This document shows positions 47,758 through 56,533 of a stretch of DNA of 64,000 nt, piece by piece. This DNA comes from Pseudomonas synxantha (lineage in GTDB: Bacteria; Pseudomonadota; Gammaproteobacteria; Pseudomonadales; Pseudomonadaceae). The DNA is taken from positions 4,960,001-5,024,000 of the forward strand of contig NZ_LT629786.1 in assembly GCF_900105675.1 (NCBI RefSeq). The letters are read 5' to 3'. The notes beneath the pieces were generated by a model, which saw only the letters and a list, made by a program, of their open reading frames with translations, searched no databases and was not told the origin of the DNA. The number at the start of each line of letters is the position of its first letter. The first letter of the stretch is position 1. A program made the translations under genes and the position numbers.

Positions 47758-48750
47758 TCAAAGGCTGCGCAGGCGCTTGCGTTGCAGGGTTTGGCTGGGG
47801 GATTCATCAAACTGCTTGCGGTACTCCGCTGAAAACCTGCCTAAGTGAGTAAACCCCCAACCCAACGCAATTTCCGAGATGGTACGCACCGAGCCCTGCT
47901 CAAGAATCTCCTGACGCACAGCCCCCAGCCGATGCTTCTTCAGATAAGCCATGGGCGAGAGCGCAAAGTACTTGCGAAACGCATCGAACAGCTTGAACCG
48001 CGACACCCCGGCCGCCGCCTCCAGATCCTCCAGGTGCACGGCTTCGCGGGCGTTGTCATGGATGTACTGGCGCGCACGGATCAGGTAATGCGGCAGTTTT
48101 ACGCCCAGCACGTCACGCAGCTCTTCGGAGTAGTTATTCGGCTGGGCCAGGATCAGGCCCTTGATCAGTGAGCTTTCCAGGTCGCGGGTGAACGCCGCCT
48201 GCTCGTACAACTCGCTGCGGCATTCCAGCTCGGCGATGAAGTAACGCGCCATGCGCCACCACGCAGCCGGGGCACCTTCCACCGCGTCCATCACTGATTC
48301 AAAGCGCAGCGGCGCGTCGATGGGCCGTTGCAACAAACCTTCCAGCGATTCACTCATGGCTGCGCGGGTAATCACCACCTGCAACTTGCGGCAGTCACCG
48401 GAAATCGCCAGCACCTGGTGTTCATTGGGTGAAATGATCACGCCCTGGTCGCGGTTGGAACTGAGGCGTTCACCGTTCTTGCTCAGTTCCTGCTCGCCCA
48501 CCAATGGCAGGCTCAGGCTGTAGCTGCTGAAGTGCTCGGCGTCTTCGATGTCGATGGTCACGTCGGTGCCGTATTCGATCACGCCCAGGGTGGTGGCGCG
48601 GGACTTGAACACGTTGGCACTGTGGTGAAAACGCAGGCGTTCGGGCGTCGCCGTTGCCAGGCGATGGGGGCCGCAAATACCGGACATCCAGCTGCGGGCG
48701 CCCTCCAGGTCGAAGCGTTGGATATGAATATCGCGTGTCTGGCTACTCAT
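47758..48750 (-). CDS. antR: AraC/XylS-family activator of anthranilate dioxygenase
   Basis: 330 residues from the ATG at 48750. An N-terminal effector domain with short beta strands (residues 30-190) precedes the C-terminal XylS-type DNA-binding domain: VHLEDLEAAAGVSRFKLFDA, FRKYFALSPMAYLKKHRLGA, ISEIALGWGFTHLGRFSAEY. BenR/AntR/XylS-type protein. Divergent from antA, so it most likely activates antABC with anthranilate, as AntR does in P. aeruginosa. A benzoate-responsive BenR remains possible but less likely in this context. Confidence 0.82.
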   Translation of the reverse strand: MSSQTRDIHIQRFDLEGARSWMSGICGPHRLATATPERLRFHHSANVFKSRATTLGVIEYGTDVTIDIEDAEHFSSYSLSLPLVGEQELSKNGERLSSNRDQGVIISPNEHQVLAISGDCRKLQVVITRAAMSESLEGLLQRPIDAPLRFESVMDAVEGAPAAWWRMARYFIAELECRSELYEQAAFTRDLESSLIKGLILAQPNNYSEELRDVLGVKLPHYLIRARQYIHDNAREAVHLEDLEAAAGVSRFKLFDAFRKYFALSPMAYLKKHRLGAVRQEILEQGSVRTISEIALGWGFTHLGRFSAEYRKQFDESPSQTLQRKRLRSL

Positions 48751-49061
48751 CGGGCTGCACCCACGGCGGTTAGGCGTTTGCGCGCTCTGGCGGCGCGTCG
48801 TTGAACATCGACAGCAAGTTCCAAGCCACGCCAGCACCATCACCACCGGGTGGATAGCAAAGGTCGACTATGTGGATAAAGCCCAGGCTTTCGTGACCTT
48901 CACCTGCAATCACAGTAGCGCATGCTGTCACTTGCGCGCACCGCCGTGGGTATTTGCTGCCCAACTTTGCGGCCCAGCTTCCCCCATTAAGCGGATAGCC
49001 CGCCACCACCTCACAGGCTCTTAATGGCTCACCGTTTAGCCATGATCAAAAGGTGCCTCCC
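48751..49061. promoter_or_regulatory. antR-antA divergent promoter region
   Basis: 311 bp with no credible gene. It must hold the promoters and activator sites of antR and antABC. I did not find a pair of clear XylS-type sites or a consensus -35/-10, as expected for activator-dependent promoters. Confidence 0.5.
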
Positions 49062-50453
49062 ATGAGTGGTGCAAGAAGCGTCGAGCAGTGGAAGAGCTTT
49101 ATCGAAAGCTGCCTGGATTTTCGCCCGGCCGATGCGGTGTTTCGCATCGCCCGCGACATGTTTACCGAGCCCGAGTTGTTCGAGCTGGAGATGGAACTGA
49201 TCTTCGAAAAGAACTGGATCTACGCCTGCCACGAAAGCGAGCTGGCGAACAACCACGACTTCGTGACGATGCGCGCCGGGCGCCAGCCAATGATCATCAC
49301 CCGCGACGGCGAAGGCCGGCTCAACGCGTTGATCAATGCCTGCCAACATCGCGGCACCACCCTCACCCGGGTGGGCAAGGGCAACCAGTCCACCTTTACC
49401 TGCCCGTTCCACGCCTGGTGCTACAAGAGCGACGGCCGGTTGGTGAAGGTCAAGGCACCGGGGGAATATCCGGAGGGGTTTGATAAAGCCACCCGAGGCC
49501 TGAAAAAAGCCCGCATCGACAGCTACAAGGGCTTTGTGTTTATCAGCCTCGACGTGCAGGGCACGGATAGCCTGGAAGACTTCCTCGGCGACGCCAAAGT
49601 GTTTTTCGACATGATGGTGGCGCAATCCGCCACGGGGGAGCTGGAGGTGCTGCCGGGCAAGTCCGCCTACACCTATGACGGCAACTGGAAACTGCAAAAC
49701 GAAAACGGCCTGGACGGTTATCACGTCAGCACCGTGCACTACAACTACGTGGCCACGGTGCAGCATCGCCAGCAGGTCAATACCGAGAACGGCACAGGCT
49801 CCAGCACGACCTTGGACTACAGCAAGCTCGGCGCCGGCGACGCCAATACCGACGACGGCTGGTTCGCCTTCAACAACGGCCACAGCGTGTTGTTCAGCGA
49901 CATGCCCAACCCCAGCGTGCGCTCCGGCTACGCCACGATCATGCCGCGACTGGTACAAGAGCACGGCCAGCAAAAGGCCGAGTGGATGATGCACCGCCTG
50001 CGTAACCTGAACATCTACCCCAGCCTGTTCTTCCTCGACCAGATCAGCTCACAGCTGCGCATCATCCGCCCGGTGGCCTGGAACAAGACCGAGATCATCA
50101 GCCAGTGCCTGGGTGTGAAGGATGAGTCCGATGCGGATCGCGAAAACCGCATTCGCCAATTCGAAGATTTCTTCAACGTCTCGGGCATGGGCACGCCGGA
50201 CGACTTGGTGGAATTTCGCGAAGCCCAGCGCGGTTTCCAGGGCCGCCTGGAGCGCTGGAGCGATATCTCACGGGGCAGCCACCGCTGGGAAACCGGGCCT
50301 ACGCCCAACAGCGAAGCCATTGGCATCCAACCAGCCATGACCGGCACCGAGTTCACCCACGAAGGTTTGTACGTCAACCAGCATCGCAACTGGCAACAGT
50401 TCCTGCTCAAGGGCCTGGACCGGCAAGCGCTGACACTGCGGGAGGTGAAGTGA
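49062..50453 (+). CDS. antA: Anthranilate 1,2-dioxygenase large subunit
   Basis: 463 residues from the ATG at 49062. Rieske centre C-x-H-x17-C-x2-H in NACQHRGTT ... TCPFHAWCYKS near residues 93-115, and the mononuclear-iron site NENGLDGYHVSTVHYNYVAT near residue 215. The family covers BenA, XylX and AntA. AntA is preferred because no benD diol dehydrogenase follows (anthranilate dioxygenation gives catechol directly with loss of CO2 and ammonia), and the order catA-catC-catB / catR / antR / antABC matches P. aeruginosa. Confidence 0.85.
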   Translation: MSGARSVEQWKSFIESCLDFRPADAVFRIARDMFTEPELFELEMELIFEKNWIYACHESELANNHDFVTMRAGRQPMIITRDGEGRLNALINACQHRGTTLTRVGKGNQSTFTCPFHAWCYKSDGRLVKVKAPGEYPEGFDKATRGLKKARIDSYKGFVFISLDVQGTDSLEDFLGDAKVFFDMMVAQSATGELEVLPGKSAYTYDGNWKLQNENGLDGYHVSTVHYNYVATVQHRQQVNTENGTGSSTTLDYSKLGAGDANTDDGWFAFNNGHSVLFSDMPNPSVRSGYATIMPRLVQEHGQQKAEWMMHRLRNLNIYPSLFFLDQISSQLRIIRPVAWNKTEIISQCLGVKDESDADRENRIRQFEDFFNVSGMGTPDDLVEFREAQRGFQGRLERWSDISRGSHRWETGPTPNSEAIGIQPAMTGTEFTHEGLYVNQHRNWQQFLLKGLDRQALTLREVK

Positions 50454-50944
50454 TGAATGCACAGTTGCAGTACCAGATCGAGCAGTTTTTCTACCGCAAA
50501 TCCGAACTGTGCGACGCCCAGGACTGGGATGCCTATGTGCAGTTGTTCGACCCGCAGAGTGAATTCCACCTGCCGCAATGGGACTCGGAACACGTCTACA
50601 CCCGCGACCCCAAGCGCGAGATGTCGTTGATCTACTACGCCAACCGTTCGGGCCTGGAAGACCGCGTGTTCCGCCTGCGCACCGGCAAGGCCGCCTCGGC
50701 CACACCGATGCCGCGCACCTTGCACCTGATCAATAACGTACGCATTGCCGAACAAAGCGACGGCACCTTGGAGGTGCGCTTGAACTGGCACACGCTGTTT
50801 TATCGGTTGGCTACGTCCGAGCAGTTCTATGGGCACGCAACCTATCGCCTCAAGCCCGAGGGCGACAGCTGGCTGATCACGCGCAAGCACGCCTTGCTGC
50901 TCAACGACACCATCAACTCGGTGCTGGATTTCTATCACCTCTGA
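50453..50944 (+). CDS. antB: Anthranilate 1,2-dioxygenase small subunit
   Basis: 163 residues. Starts at the ATG overlapping the antA stop (TGATG), so it is translationally coupled, with GGAGG just upstream inside antA. The NTF2-like small subunit has IEQFFYRKSELCDAQDWDAY, FHLPQWDSEHVYTRDPKREM and HALLLNDTINSVLDFYHL. It has a structural role in the alpha3beta3 oxygenase. Confidence 0.87.
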   Translation: MNAQLQYQIEQFFYRKSELCDAQDWDAYVQLFDPQSEFHLPQWDSEHVYTRDPKREMSLIYYANRSGLEDRVFRLRTGKAASATPMPRTLHLINNVRIAEQSDGTLEVRLNWHTLFYRLATSEQFYGHATYRLKPEGDSWLITRKHALLLNDTINSVLDFYHL

Positions 50945-50962
50945 AGCACCGGAGCTGTTCAG

Positions 50963-51970
50963 ATGACTCACAAAGTGGCCTTCAGCTTTGCCGATGGCAA
51001 AACCCTGTTTTTTCCGGTGGGCGCCAATGAAATTCTCTTGGATGCGGCCCTGCGTAACGGTATCAAGATCCCATTGGATTGCCGCGAAGGCGTGTGCGGC
51101 ACCTGCCAGGGCCGCTGCGAATCGGGAAACTACACACAAGACTACGTAGACGACGAAGCCCTCTCCAGCCTCGACCTGCAACAACGCAAGATGCTCAGTT
51201 GCCAGACCCGGGTGCAGTCCGACGCCACCTTCTACTTCGACTTCGATTCAAGCCTGTGCAATGCGTCCGGGCCAGTGCAGGTACGCGGTACGGTGAGCGA
51301 CGTGCAGCAGGTCTCCACCAGTACGGCGATCCTGCAGGTGCAACTGCAGCAGCCACTGGATTTCCTGCCCGGCCAATACGCTCGCCTCGCGGTGCCCGGC
51401 ACCGACAGTTGGCGCTCCTACTCCTTCGCCAATCGGCCGGGCAACCAACTGCAATTCCTGGTGCGCCTGCTGCCGGATGGGGTGATGAGCAAATATTTGC
51501 GCGAGCGCTGCCAGGTGGGCGACGAGATGCTGCTGGAGGCGCCATTGGGGGCGTTCTACCTGCGCCATGTCACCCAGCCGCTGGTGCTGGTGGCGGGCGG
51601 CACAGGCTTGTCGGCGTTGCTGGGTATGCTCGATGAGCTGGCGGCCAACGGCTGCGCGCAACCGGTGCACCTGTACTACGGCGTGCGCGGGGCCGAGGAT
51701 TTATGCGAAGCGGCGCGTATCCAGGACTACGCGGGGAAAATCCCGGGCTTTCGCTACACCGAAGTGCTCAGCGAACCCTCCGATGACTGGTCCGGCAAGC
51801 GCGGTTACCTTACCGAACATTTCGACCTGGCCGAATTGCGGGATAGATCGGCGGATATGTACCTGTGCGGCCCCCCGCCAATGGTCGAATCCATCCAACA
51901 ATGGCTGGCGGATCAGGCACTTGATGGCGTTCAGCTGTATTACGAAAAGTTCACCCAGAGTAATATCTGA
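50963..51970 (+). CDS. antC: Anthranilate 1,2-dioxygenase reductase
   Basis: 335 residues. N-terminal plant-type [2Fe-2S] ferredoxin with CREGVCGTCQGRC and a fourth Cys in MLSCQTR (residues 35-80), then an FAD domain (YARLAVPGTDSWRSYSFANR) and an NAD domain (LVLVAGGTGLSALLGMLDEL, MYLCGPPPMVES). Transfers electrons from NADH to AntAB. 18 bp after antB. Same architecture as BenC. Confidence 0.88.
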   Translation: MTHKVAFSFADGKTLFFPVGANEILLDAALRNGIKIPLDCREGVCGTCQGRCESGNYTQDYVDDEALSSLDLQQRKMLSCQTRVQSDATFYFDFDSSLCNASGPVQVRGTVSDVQQVSTSTAILQVQLQQPLDFLPGQYARLAVPGTDSWRSYSFANRPGNQLQFLVRLLPDGVMSKYLRERCQVGDEMLLEAPLGAFYLRHVTQPLVLVAGGTGLSALLGMLDELAANGCAQPVHLYYGVRGAEDLCEAARIQDYAGKIPGFRYTEVLSEPSDDWSGKRGYLTEHFDLAELRDRSADMYLCGPPPMVESIQQWLADQALDGVQLYYEKFTQSNI

Positions 51971-52041
51971 CCCTCAGCACTTCTGAGGGGCCGATGCGGC
52001 GTGCACTCACCCTTGAGAAAAACAAGTAGAAGGGAATGTTA

Positions 52042-53442
52042 ATGGCGGATGACATGGTTAACCCGGTGGGCCTCAAGCGTGGCCTGAAGAACCGGCACAT
52101 TCAGCTGATCGCCTTGGGAGGGGCGATTGGTACAGGCTTGTTCCTCGGCTCGGCCGGGGTACTCAAGTCGGCGGGGCCGTCGATGATCCTGGGCTATGCG
52201 ATTGCAGGCTTTATCGCGTTCCTGATCATGCGCCAGCTCGGCGAGATGATCGTCGAGGAGCCGGTGGCCGGTTCATTCAGCCACTTCGCGCACAAATACT
52301 GGGGCGGCTACGCGGGCTTCTTGGCGGGCTGGAACTACTGGGTGCTGTATGTGCTGGTGGGCATGGCCGAACTGACGGCGGTGGGCAAGTACATCCAGTT
52401 CTGGTGGCCGGAGATTCCGACCTGGGTCAGCGCGCTGGTGTTCTTTGTCGCGGTGAACCTGATCAACACCCTGAACGTGAAGTTCTTCGGCGAAGCCGAG
52501 TTCTGGTTCGCGATCATCAAGGTGGTGGCGATTGTCGGCATGATCGTGCTCGGCTGCTACCTTTTGTTCAGCGGCACTGGTGGCCCGCAAGCCTCGGTTA
52601 GCAACCTGTGGAGCCATGGCGGTTTCTTCCCCAATGGCGGCATGGGGCTGTTGATGTCCATGGCCTTCATCATGTTCTCGTTCGGTGGCCTGGAGCTGGT
52701 CGGCATCACCGCCGCCGAGGCCAGCGAGCCACGCAAGGTGATTCCCAAGGCGATCAACCAGGTGGTGTACCGCATCCTGATTTTCTACGTCGGCGCGCTG
52801 ACCGTGCTGTTGTCGCTGTACCCGTGGGATCAACTGCTGCAGACCCTCGGCGCGTCCGGCGATGCCTACAGCGGCAGCCCGTTTGTGCAGATCTTCTCGC
52901 TGATCGGCAACGACACCGCCGCCCACATCCTCAACTTCGTGGTGCTGACCGCGGCGTTGTCGGTGTACAACAGCGGCGTGTACTGCAACAGCCGCATGCT
53001 GTTTGGCCTGGCCGAGCAAGGTGACGCGCCCAAGGCGCTGATGAAGCTCAACAAGCAAGGCGTGCCGCTGCGGGCGTTGGCGATTTCAGCCTTGGTGACG
53101 ATGCTGTGTGTGGTGGTCAACTATGTCGCGCCGCAGAGTGCCCTGGAGTTGCTGTTTGCGCTGGTGGTTGCTTCGCTGATGATCAACTGGGCGCTGATCA
53201 GCATCACCCATATCAAGTTCCGCAAGGCCATGGGCGAGCAAGGCGTGACGCCGTCGTTCAAGACCTTCTGGTTCCCGTTCAGCAATTACCTTTGCCTGGC
53301 GTTCATGCTGATGATCATCAGCGTGATGCTGGCAATCCCGGGGATTCGCGAGTCGGTGTATGCGATGCCGGTGTGGGTGGGGATTATCTATGTGGCCTAT
53401 CGGCTGCGGATGAAAAACGCGACGGTTGCAGTAACGCAATAA
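52042..53442 (+). CDS. Amino-acid permease, aromatic/GABA type (APC)
   Basis: 466 residues from the ATG at 52042 (AAGGGA 8 nt upstream; the ATG at 52036 is too close to it). Twelve helices; LKNRHIQLIALGGAIGTGLF, MRQLGEMIVEEPVAGSFSHF and FSFGGLELVGITAAEASEPR define the AroP/GabP/ProY group. Between antC and kynA, it likely imports tryptophan or anthranilate-yielding aromatic amino acids. It follows antC by 71 bp, so it may be read from the ant promoter. Confidence 0.88.
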   Translation: MADDMVNPVGLKRGLKNRHIQLIALGGAIGTGLFLGSAGVLKSAGPSMILGYAIAGFIAFLIMRQLGEMIVEEPVAGSFSHFAHKYWGGYAGFLAGWNYWVLYVLVGMAELTAVGKYIQFWWPEIPTWVSALVFFVAVNLINTLNVKFFGEAEFWFAIIKVVAIVGMIVLGCYLLFSGTGGPQASVSNLWSHGGFFPNGGMGLLMSMAFIMFSFGGLELVGITAAEASEPRKVIPKAINQVVYRILIFYVGALTVLLSLYPWDQLLQTLGASGDAYSGSPFVQIFSLIGNDTAAHILNFVVLTAALSVYNSGVYCNSRMLFGLAEQGDAPKALMKLNKQGVPLRALAISALVTMLCVVVNYVAPQSALELLFALVVASLMINWALISITHIKFRKAMGEQGVTPSFKTFWFPFSNYLCLAFMLMIISVMLAIPGIRESVYAMPVWVGIIYVAYRLRMKNATVAVTQ

Positions 53443-53445
53443 ACC

Positions 53446-53476
53446 ATGTGGGAGGGGGCTTGCTCCCTCCCACATT
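53446..53476. repeat. REP element
   Basis: ATGTGGGAGGGGGCTTGCTC followed by CCTCCCACAT, directly after the permease stop. Confidence 0.85.
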
Positions 53477-53495
53477 TTTAACTGCATTCCAAATG

Positions 53496-53523
53496 AAAAG
53501 CCCCGGTAATCCGGGGCTTTTTG
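53496..53523. terminator. Bidirectional terminator
   Basis: AAAAGCCCCGG-TAAT-CCGGGGCTTTTT between the convergent permease and kynA genes, with T-runs on both sides. Confidence 0.85.
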
Positions 53524-53524
53524 T

Positions 53525-54382
53525 TTAGAGGGTGGAACGTACTCGCCAGAGTTCGGGGAACAGCACCGTGTCGAGCATCTTGCGCAAATACCCCACGCCT
53601 TCGGTGCCACCAGTGCCCGGCTGGAAGCCGATGATCCGCTCCACCGTGGTCACATGCCGGAAGCGCCATTGGCGGAACGAATCCTCCAGGTCGATGAACT
53701 TCTCGGCCAACTGATACAAATCCCAATACCGGCTCGGGTCGCGATACACCTCACGCCACGCCGCCTCCACCGACTCATCATGCACTGTGGCCGCCGTCGG
53801 GTCGCGCTCGGCGCGCTGGGGGTCAATCGCCAGCCCCGCCTTGATCATCAGGTTGATCGCCTCGTCATAGAGCGACGGCGTGGCAATCGCCACCTGAAGC
53901 TCCTGCAACAGTTCCGGCCGATGAGCATGGGGGCGCAGCAATGCCGGGCTCTTGTTGCCGAGGATGAATTCGATCTCGCGGTACTGGAACGACTGGAACC
54001 CCGACGACTGCCCCAGGAATGGGCGAATTGCCTTGTACTCCGACGGCGTCATGGTCGCCAGCACCGCCCAGGCGTGCACCAGTTGGTCGAAGATCCGCGA
54101 GACTCGCGCCAGCATCTTGAACGCCGGCGGCAACTCACCCAGGCGCACGTGTTCGCGGGCGGCCTTGAGTTCGTGGAGCATCAGTTTCATCCACAGCTCC
54201 GAAGTCTGGTGCTGGATGATGAAGAGCATCTCGTTGTGGTCAGGCGACAGCGGGTGCTGGGCGCTGAGGACTTTGCCCAGGTCCAGGTAGTCGCCATAGC
54301 TCATGGACTCGGAAAAATTCAGTTCGGCGTTATGCCATTCTTCCGGTGGCTGGTAATCGGCAGAGAAGGGACATTGGCTCAT
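53525..54382 (-). CDS. kynA: Tryptophan 2,3-dioxygenase
   Basis: 285 residues. Heme dioxygenase: [40 protein letters not shown] (with the substrate-side His), [20 protein letters not shown] and the axial heme ligand His in [20 protein letters not shown]. It opens tryptophan to N-formylkynurenine. The start overlaps the kynB stop by 4 bp (coupled), so the operon is kynB-kynA. Confidence 0.95.
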   Translation of the reverse strand: MSQCPFSADYQPPEEWHNAELNFSESMSYGDYLDLGKVLSAQHPLSPDHNEMLFIIQHQTSELWMKLMLHELKAAREHVRLGELPPAFKMLARVSRIFDQLVHAWAVLATMTPSEYKAIRPFLGQSSGFQSFQYREIEFILGNKSPALLRPHAHRPELLQELQVAIATPSLYDEAINLMIKAGLAIDPQRAERDPTAATVHDESVEAAWREVYRDPSRYWDLYQLAEKFIDLEDSFRQWRFRHVTTVERIIGFQPGTGGTEGVGYLRKMLDTVLFPELWRVRSTL

Positions 54383-55029
54383 CGCGTGGGCTCCTTGAGC
54401 GGGCGCAGGATTGCGCGGACCGGGCTGGCATCGAGGTTGGCAAAGCGCAGCGGCAGTGCGATCAGTTCATAGTCGCCCTCCGGTACCTCATCGAGCACGA
54501 TGCCTTCGAGGATCGCCATGCCGTGACGGGCTACCGCGTTGTGGGAATCCATGGTCTTGGACTGTTGCGGGTCCAGGGACGGCGTGTCGATACCGATCAG
54601 GCGCACACCCAGGCTGGCGAGCAGTTCAATGGTTTGTGGGGCGATGGCGGTGAAATTCGCATCCCATTCGGTGAGCGGCGCTTGTGGATAAGTGCGCAGC
54701 AGCACGCGCTCCGGCAGGTTATCCACACGGCCTTGCAACTGGTGTGGCTGCACTAGCGCGCCGCTGCCCAGGCAATGCAGCACCCGGCACGGGCCCATGT
54801 ACACGTCCAACGACACCTCGCCAATCGGCGCACCGTCGGCACTGTAATGCAGCGGAGCATCCACATGGGCGCCAGTGTGCGGCGACAAGGTCACGCGCCC
54901 CACATTCACCGGGCACTCAGGGCCGAACTGCCACACGCGCTCTTCCTGGAACGGCGTATCGCCAGGCCAGGTCGGGGTCGCCGTGCTCAAGGGCGGGCTG
55001 ATATCCCACCACGTTTTTATTGGGTTCAT
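54379..55029 (-). CDS. kynB: Kynurenine formamidase
   Basis: 216 residues. Cyclase-type metal hydrolase: [20 protein letters not shown], the metal motif [13 protein letters not shown] near residue 51, and [20 protein letters not shown]. Hydrolyses N-formylkynurenine to kynurenine. First gene of kynBA; the upstream region holds a copy of the sequence also found by kynU. Confidence 0.94.
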   Translation of the reverse strand: MNPIKTWWDISPPLSTATPTWPGDTPFQEERVWQFGPECPVNVGRVTLSPHTGAHVDAPLHYSADGAPIGEVSLDVYMGPCRVLHCLGSGALVQPHQLQGRVDNLPERVLLRTYPQAPLTEWDANFTAIAPQTIELLASLGVRLIGIDTPSLDPQQSKTMDSHNAVARHGMAILEGIVLDEVPEGDYELIALPLRFANLDASPVRAILRPLKEPTR

Positions 55030-55078
55030 TGCAAGGCTCTCACGGGGTACTGGGGTGAATGATACGAGGGCCAGCTCT

Positions 55079-55093
55079 GAATTTTCTTGCGAA
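55079..55093 (-). promoter_or_regulatory. Possible KynR site upstream of kynB
   Basis: GAATTTTCTTGCGAA matches the kynU-gap site at 43604-43618 in 13 of 15 positions. A further GCGAATTCTTTCGC dyad lies just to its right. Confidence 0.4.
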
Positions 55094-55168
55094 TTCTGGC
55101 GTCATAGGCGAATTCTTTCGCAGTTACTGCGATAAAAAGACAAATTACCGAACAATTCACACAGATCC

Positions 55169-55261
55169 AATGTGGGAGGGGGCTTGCCCCCGATTGCAGT
55201 GTGTCAGTAGCCATAGCAGTGACTGACACACTGCTATCGGGAGCAAGCCCCCTCCCACATT
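55169..55261. repeat. REPIN (two inverted REPs)
   Basis: AATGTGGGAGGGGGCTTGCC ... GCAAGCCCCCTCCCACATT with a loop of about 35 bp, between kynB and the divergently oriented cupin gene. Confidence 0.9.
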
Positions 55262-55358
55262 AACTGCGCTTCTGGGCATACCGATGTCGAGTCCAGACCA
55301 CCAGCCCCGGCCGCGACGCTATAGGGTTCGACTCTTCTACCCTTGCCTCGGAGGCATC

Positions 55359-55703
55359 ATGTCCAAGCCTATCACCGTACTGCGCGACACCCACCCACTG
55401 CCGGTCCTGGATGCCTGCAAATGGGAAAAGCTTGAAGGCGACCCGCACACCGTCAATCTCAACGCCTACACCAGCGAAGACGGCAGCAAGATCATGGGCA
55501 CCTGGATCTGCACACCGGGCAAGTGGTACGTGGAATACGTGAAGTGGGAATACTGCCATTTCCAGGAAGGCTACTGCGTGATCACGCCGGAAGGCATGGA
55601 GCCGATTCATTTGCGCGCTGGGGATATCTTTGTGGTGGAGCCGGGGATGAAGGGCACGTGGGAAGTGGTGGAGACCGTGCGCAAGTACTTCGTTTTTGCT
55701 TGA
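55359..55703 (+). CDS. Cupin-domain protein
   Basis: 114 residues from the ATG at 55359 (GGAGG 5 nt upstream). A single small cupin of the DUF861 (cupin_3) type: VKWEYCHFQEGYCVITPEGM and LRAGDIFVVEPGMKGTWEVV give the beta-barrel with Glu and (in place of the usual second His) few metal ligands. Similar domains occur in ureidoglycine aminohydrolase-like proteins. Function unknown. Stands alone before a terminator. Confidence 0.87.
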   Translation: MSKPITVLRDTHPLPVLDACKWEKLEGDPHTVNLNAYTSEDGSKIMGTWICTPGKWYVEYVKWEYCHFQEGYCVITPEGMEPIHLRAGDIFVVEPGMKGTWEVVETVRKYFVFA

Positions 55704-55713
55704 TCCCGTCACC

Positions 55714-55738
55714 TGAAAAGGGCCATCCCGGCCCTTTT
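55714..55738 (+). terminator. Terminator after the cupin gene
   Basis: AAAAGGGCC-ATCCC-GGCCCTTTTT, starting 10 bp after the stop. Confidence 0.8.
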
Positions 55739-56202
55739 TGCTGCAACGCCATGACCTCGTGTCTACGCCCCTTATTGCCCCCGCATCACAAAAGAACAAA
55801 ACATACAACAGCCGTTTTTCCGAGCTGTATTTTTCAGCAAAACGCTGGAAAAAAACCTGCATAATGCAAAAAATCACCTGCCCCATCTATCAACGCGCAC
55901 ATACACTACTTTAGTTATAGCTAGTATTAGTTTTGACAGCATCGCCTGCTTCGTATAATTTCATTGGAACCTCGTTAATACCCAGACTCATCGGATTATA
56001 ATCACATGATAATAGCGACCTGGGCAAAAGGTGCAGACGTTCACATTATCTCAACTTTCAACCCACACCCGTGGAAAATGCCAGGAGAGTTGAATTAGAA
56101 TCCTGTTGTATTGGCTGCACGGTTCTAAGCTTTCCAACTTCTCGAAACATTACTGTCCGCGGCAGTTGAGACCGCGCTTTTGTATGTAAAAGGACTAGAA
56201 AA
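55739..56202 (+). promoter_or_regulatory. AT-rich leader with a strong sigma-70 promoter
   Basis: No gene is seen here. TTGACA (55933-55938) and TATAAT (55954-55959) are both perfect but 15 nt apart, one or two short of ideal. TTAGT repeats at 55911-55915 and 55927-55931 and a TAGCTA dyad sit over the -35 and could be an operator. A transcript from about 55966 would carry a 235-nt leader to the RHH gene. A second TATAAT at 55997-56002 lacks a -35. Confidence 0.55.
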
Positions 56203-56403
56203 ATGCCTGATAAAACTACGCGCCTGACCATCCTCATCGACGCGCCGACCAAACAACGGCTGGAATCCTTGTCCAGCGACGTTGACCTTACTATCTCTCA
56301 GGTCATTCGCAAATTGATTCGCGACCATCTTCAACAATACGACAATCCCATTATTTCTCCTGTCCGAGAGCCGGCAAAGGAAGATTCGTCGCTGTTTTCC
56401 TGA
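56203..56403 (+). CDS. Ribbon-helix-helix (Arc/CopG-type) protein, 66 aa
   Basis: 66 residues; AAAAGGAC about 10 nt before the ATG. The N-terminal strand (TRLTILIDAPTKQRLESLSS) and helix-helix part (VDLTISQVIRKLIRDHLQQY) form a complete RHH DNA-binding fold; a short disordered tail follows. It precedes the Mur-ligase fusion by 130 bp in the same direction. It may be an autoregulator of this locus. No toxin gene is adjacent, so an antitoxin role is not supported. Confidence 0.8.
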   Translation: MPDKTTRLTILIDAPTKQRLESLSSDVDLTISQVIRKLIRDHLQQYDNPIISPVREPAKEDSSLFS

Positions 56404-56533
56404 TAGCTATATGTAGACCTCAGCACACTTACGAACAATAACTCTGTAGCGACAAAGTTTGCATTTTTTGACCAGCCTGCACGTCAAATAATAATTATTG
56501 TCGTCAAGTTATGATGCATGGAGAGTTTCGCCT

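Noticed and set aside
46701..47810. Minus-strand frame continuing catB upstream across catR (would make a 745-aa protein)
   Set aside because: It is antisense to catR and reads low-complexity G/Q-rich sequence; the conserved CatB start is at 46700.
49062..51970. Benzoate dioxygenase (benABC) call
   Set aside because: No benD or benzoate transporter, and the kyn/cat context supports anthranilate dioxygenase; kept as a checkable point.
56203..56403. Antitoxin of a toxin-antitoxin pair
   Set aside because: It has the right fold, but no small toxin gene lies on either side.
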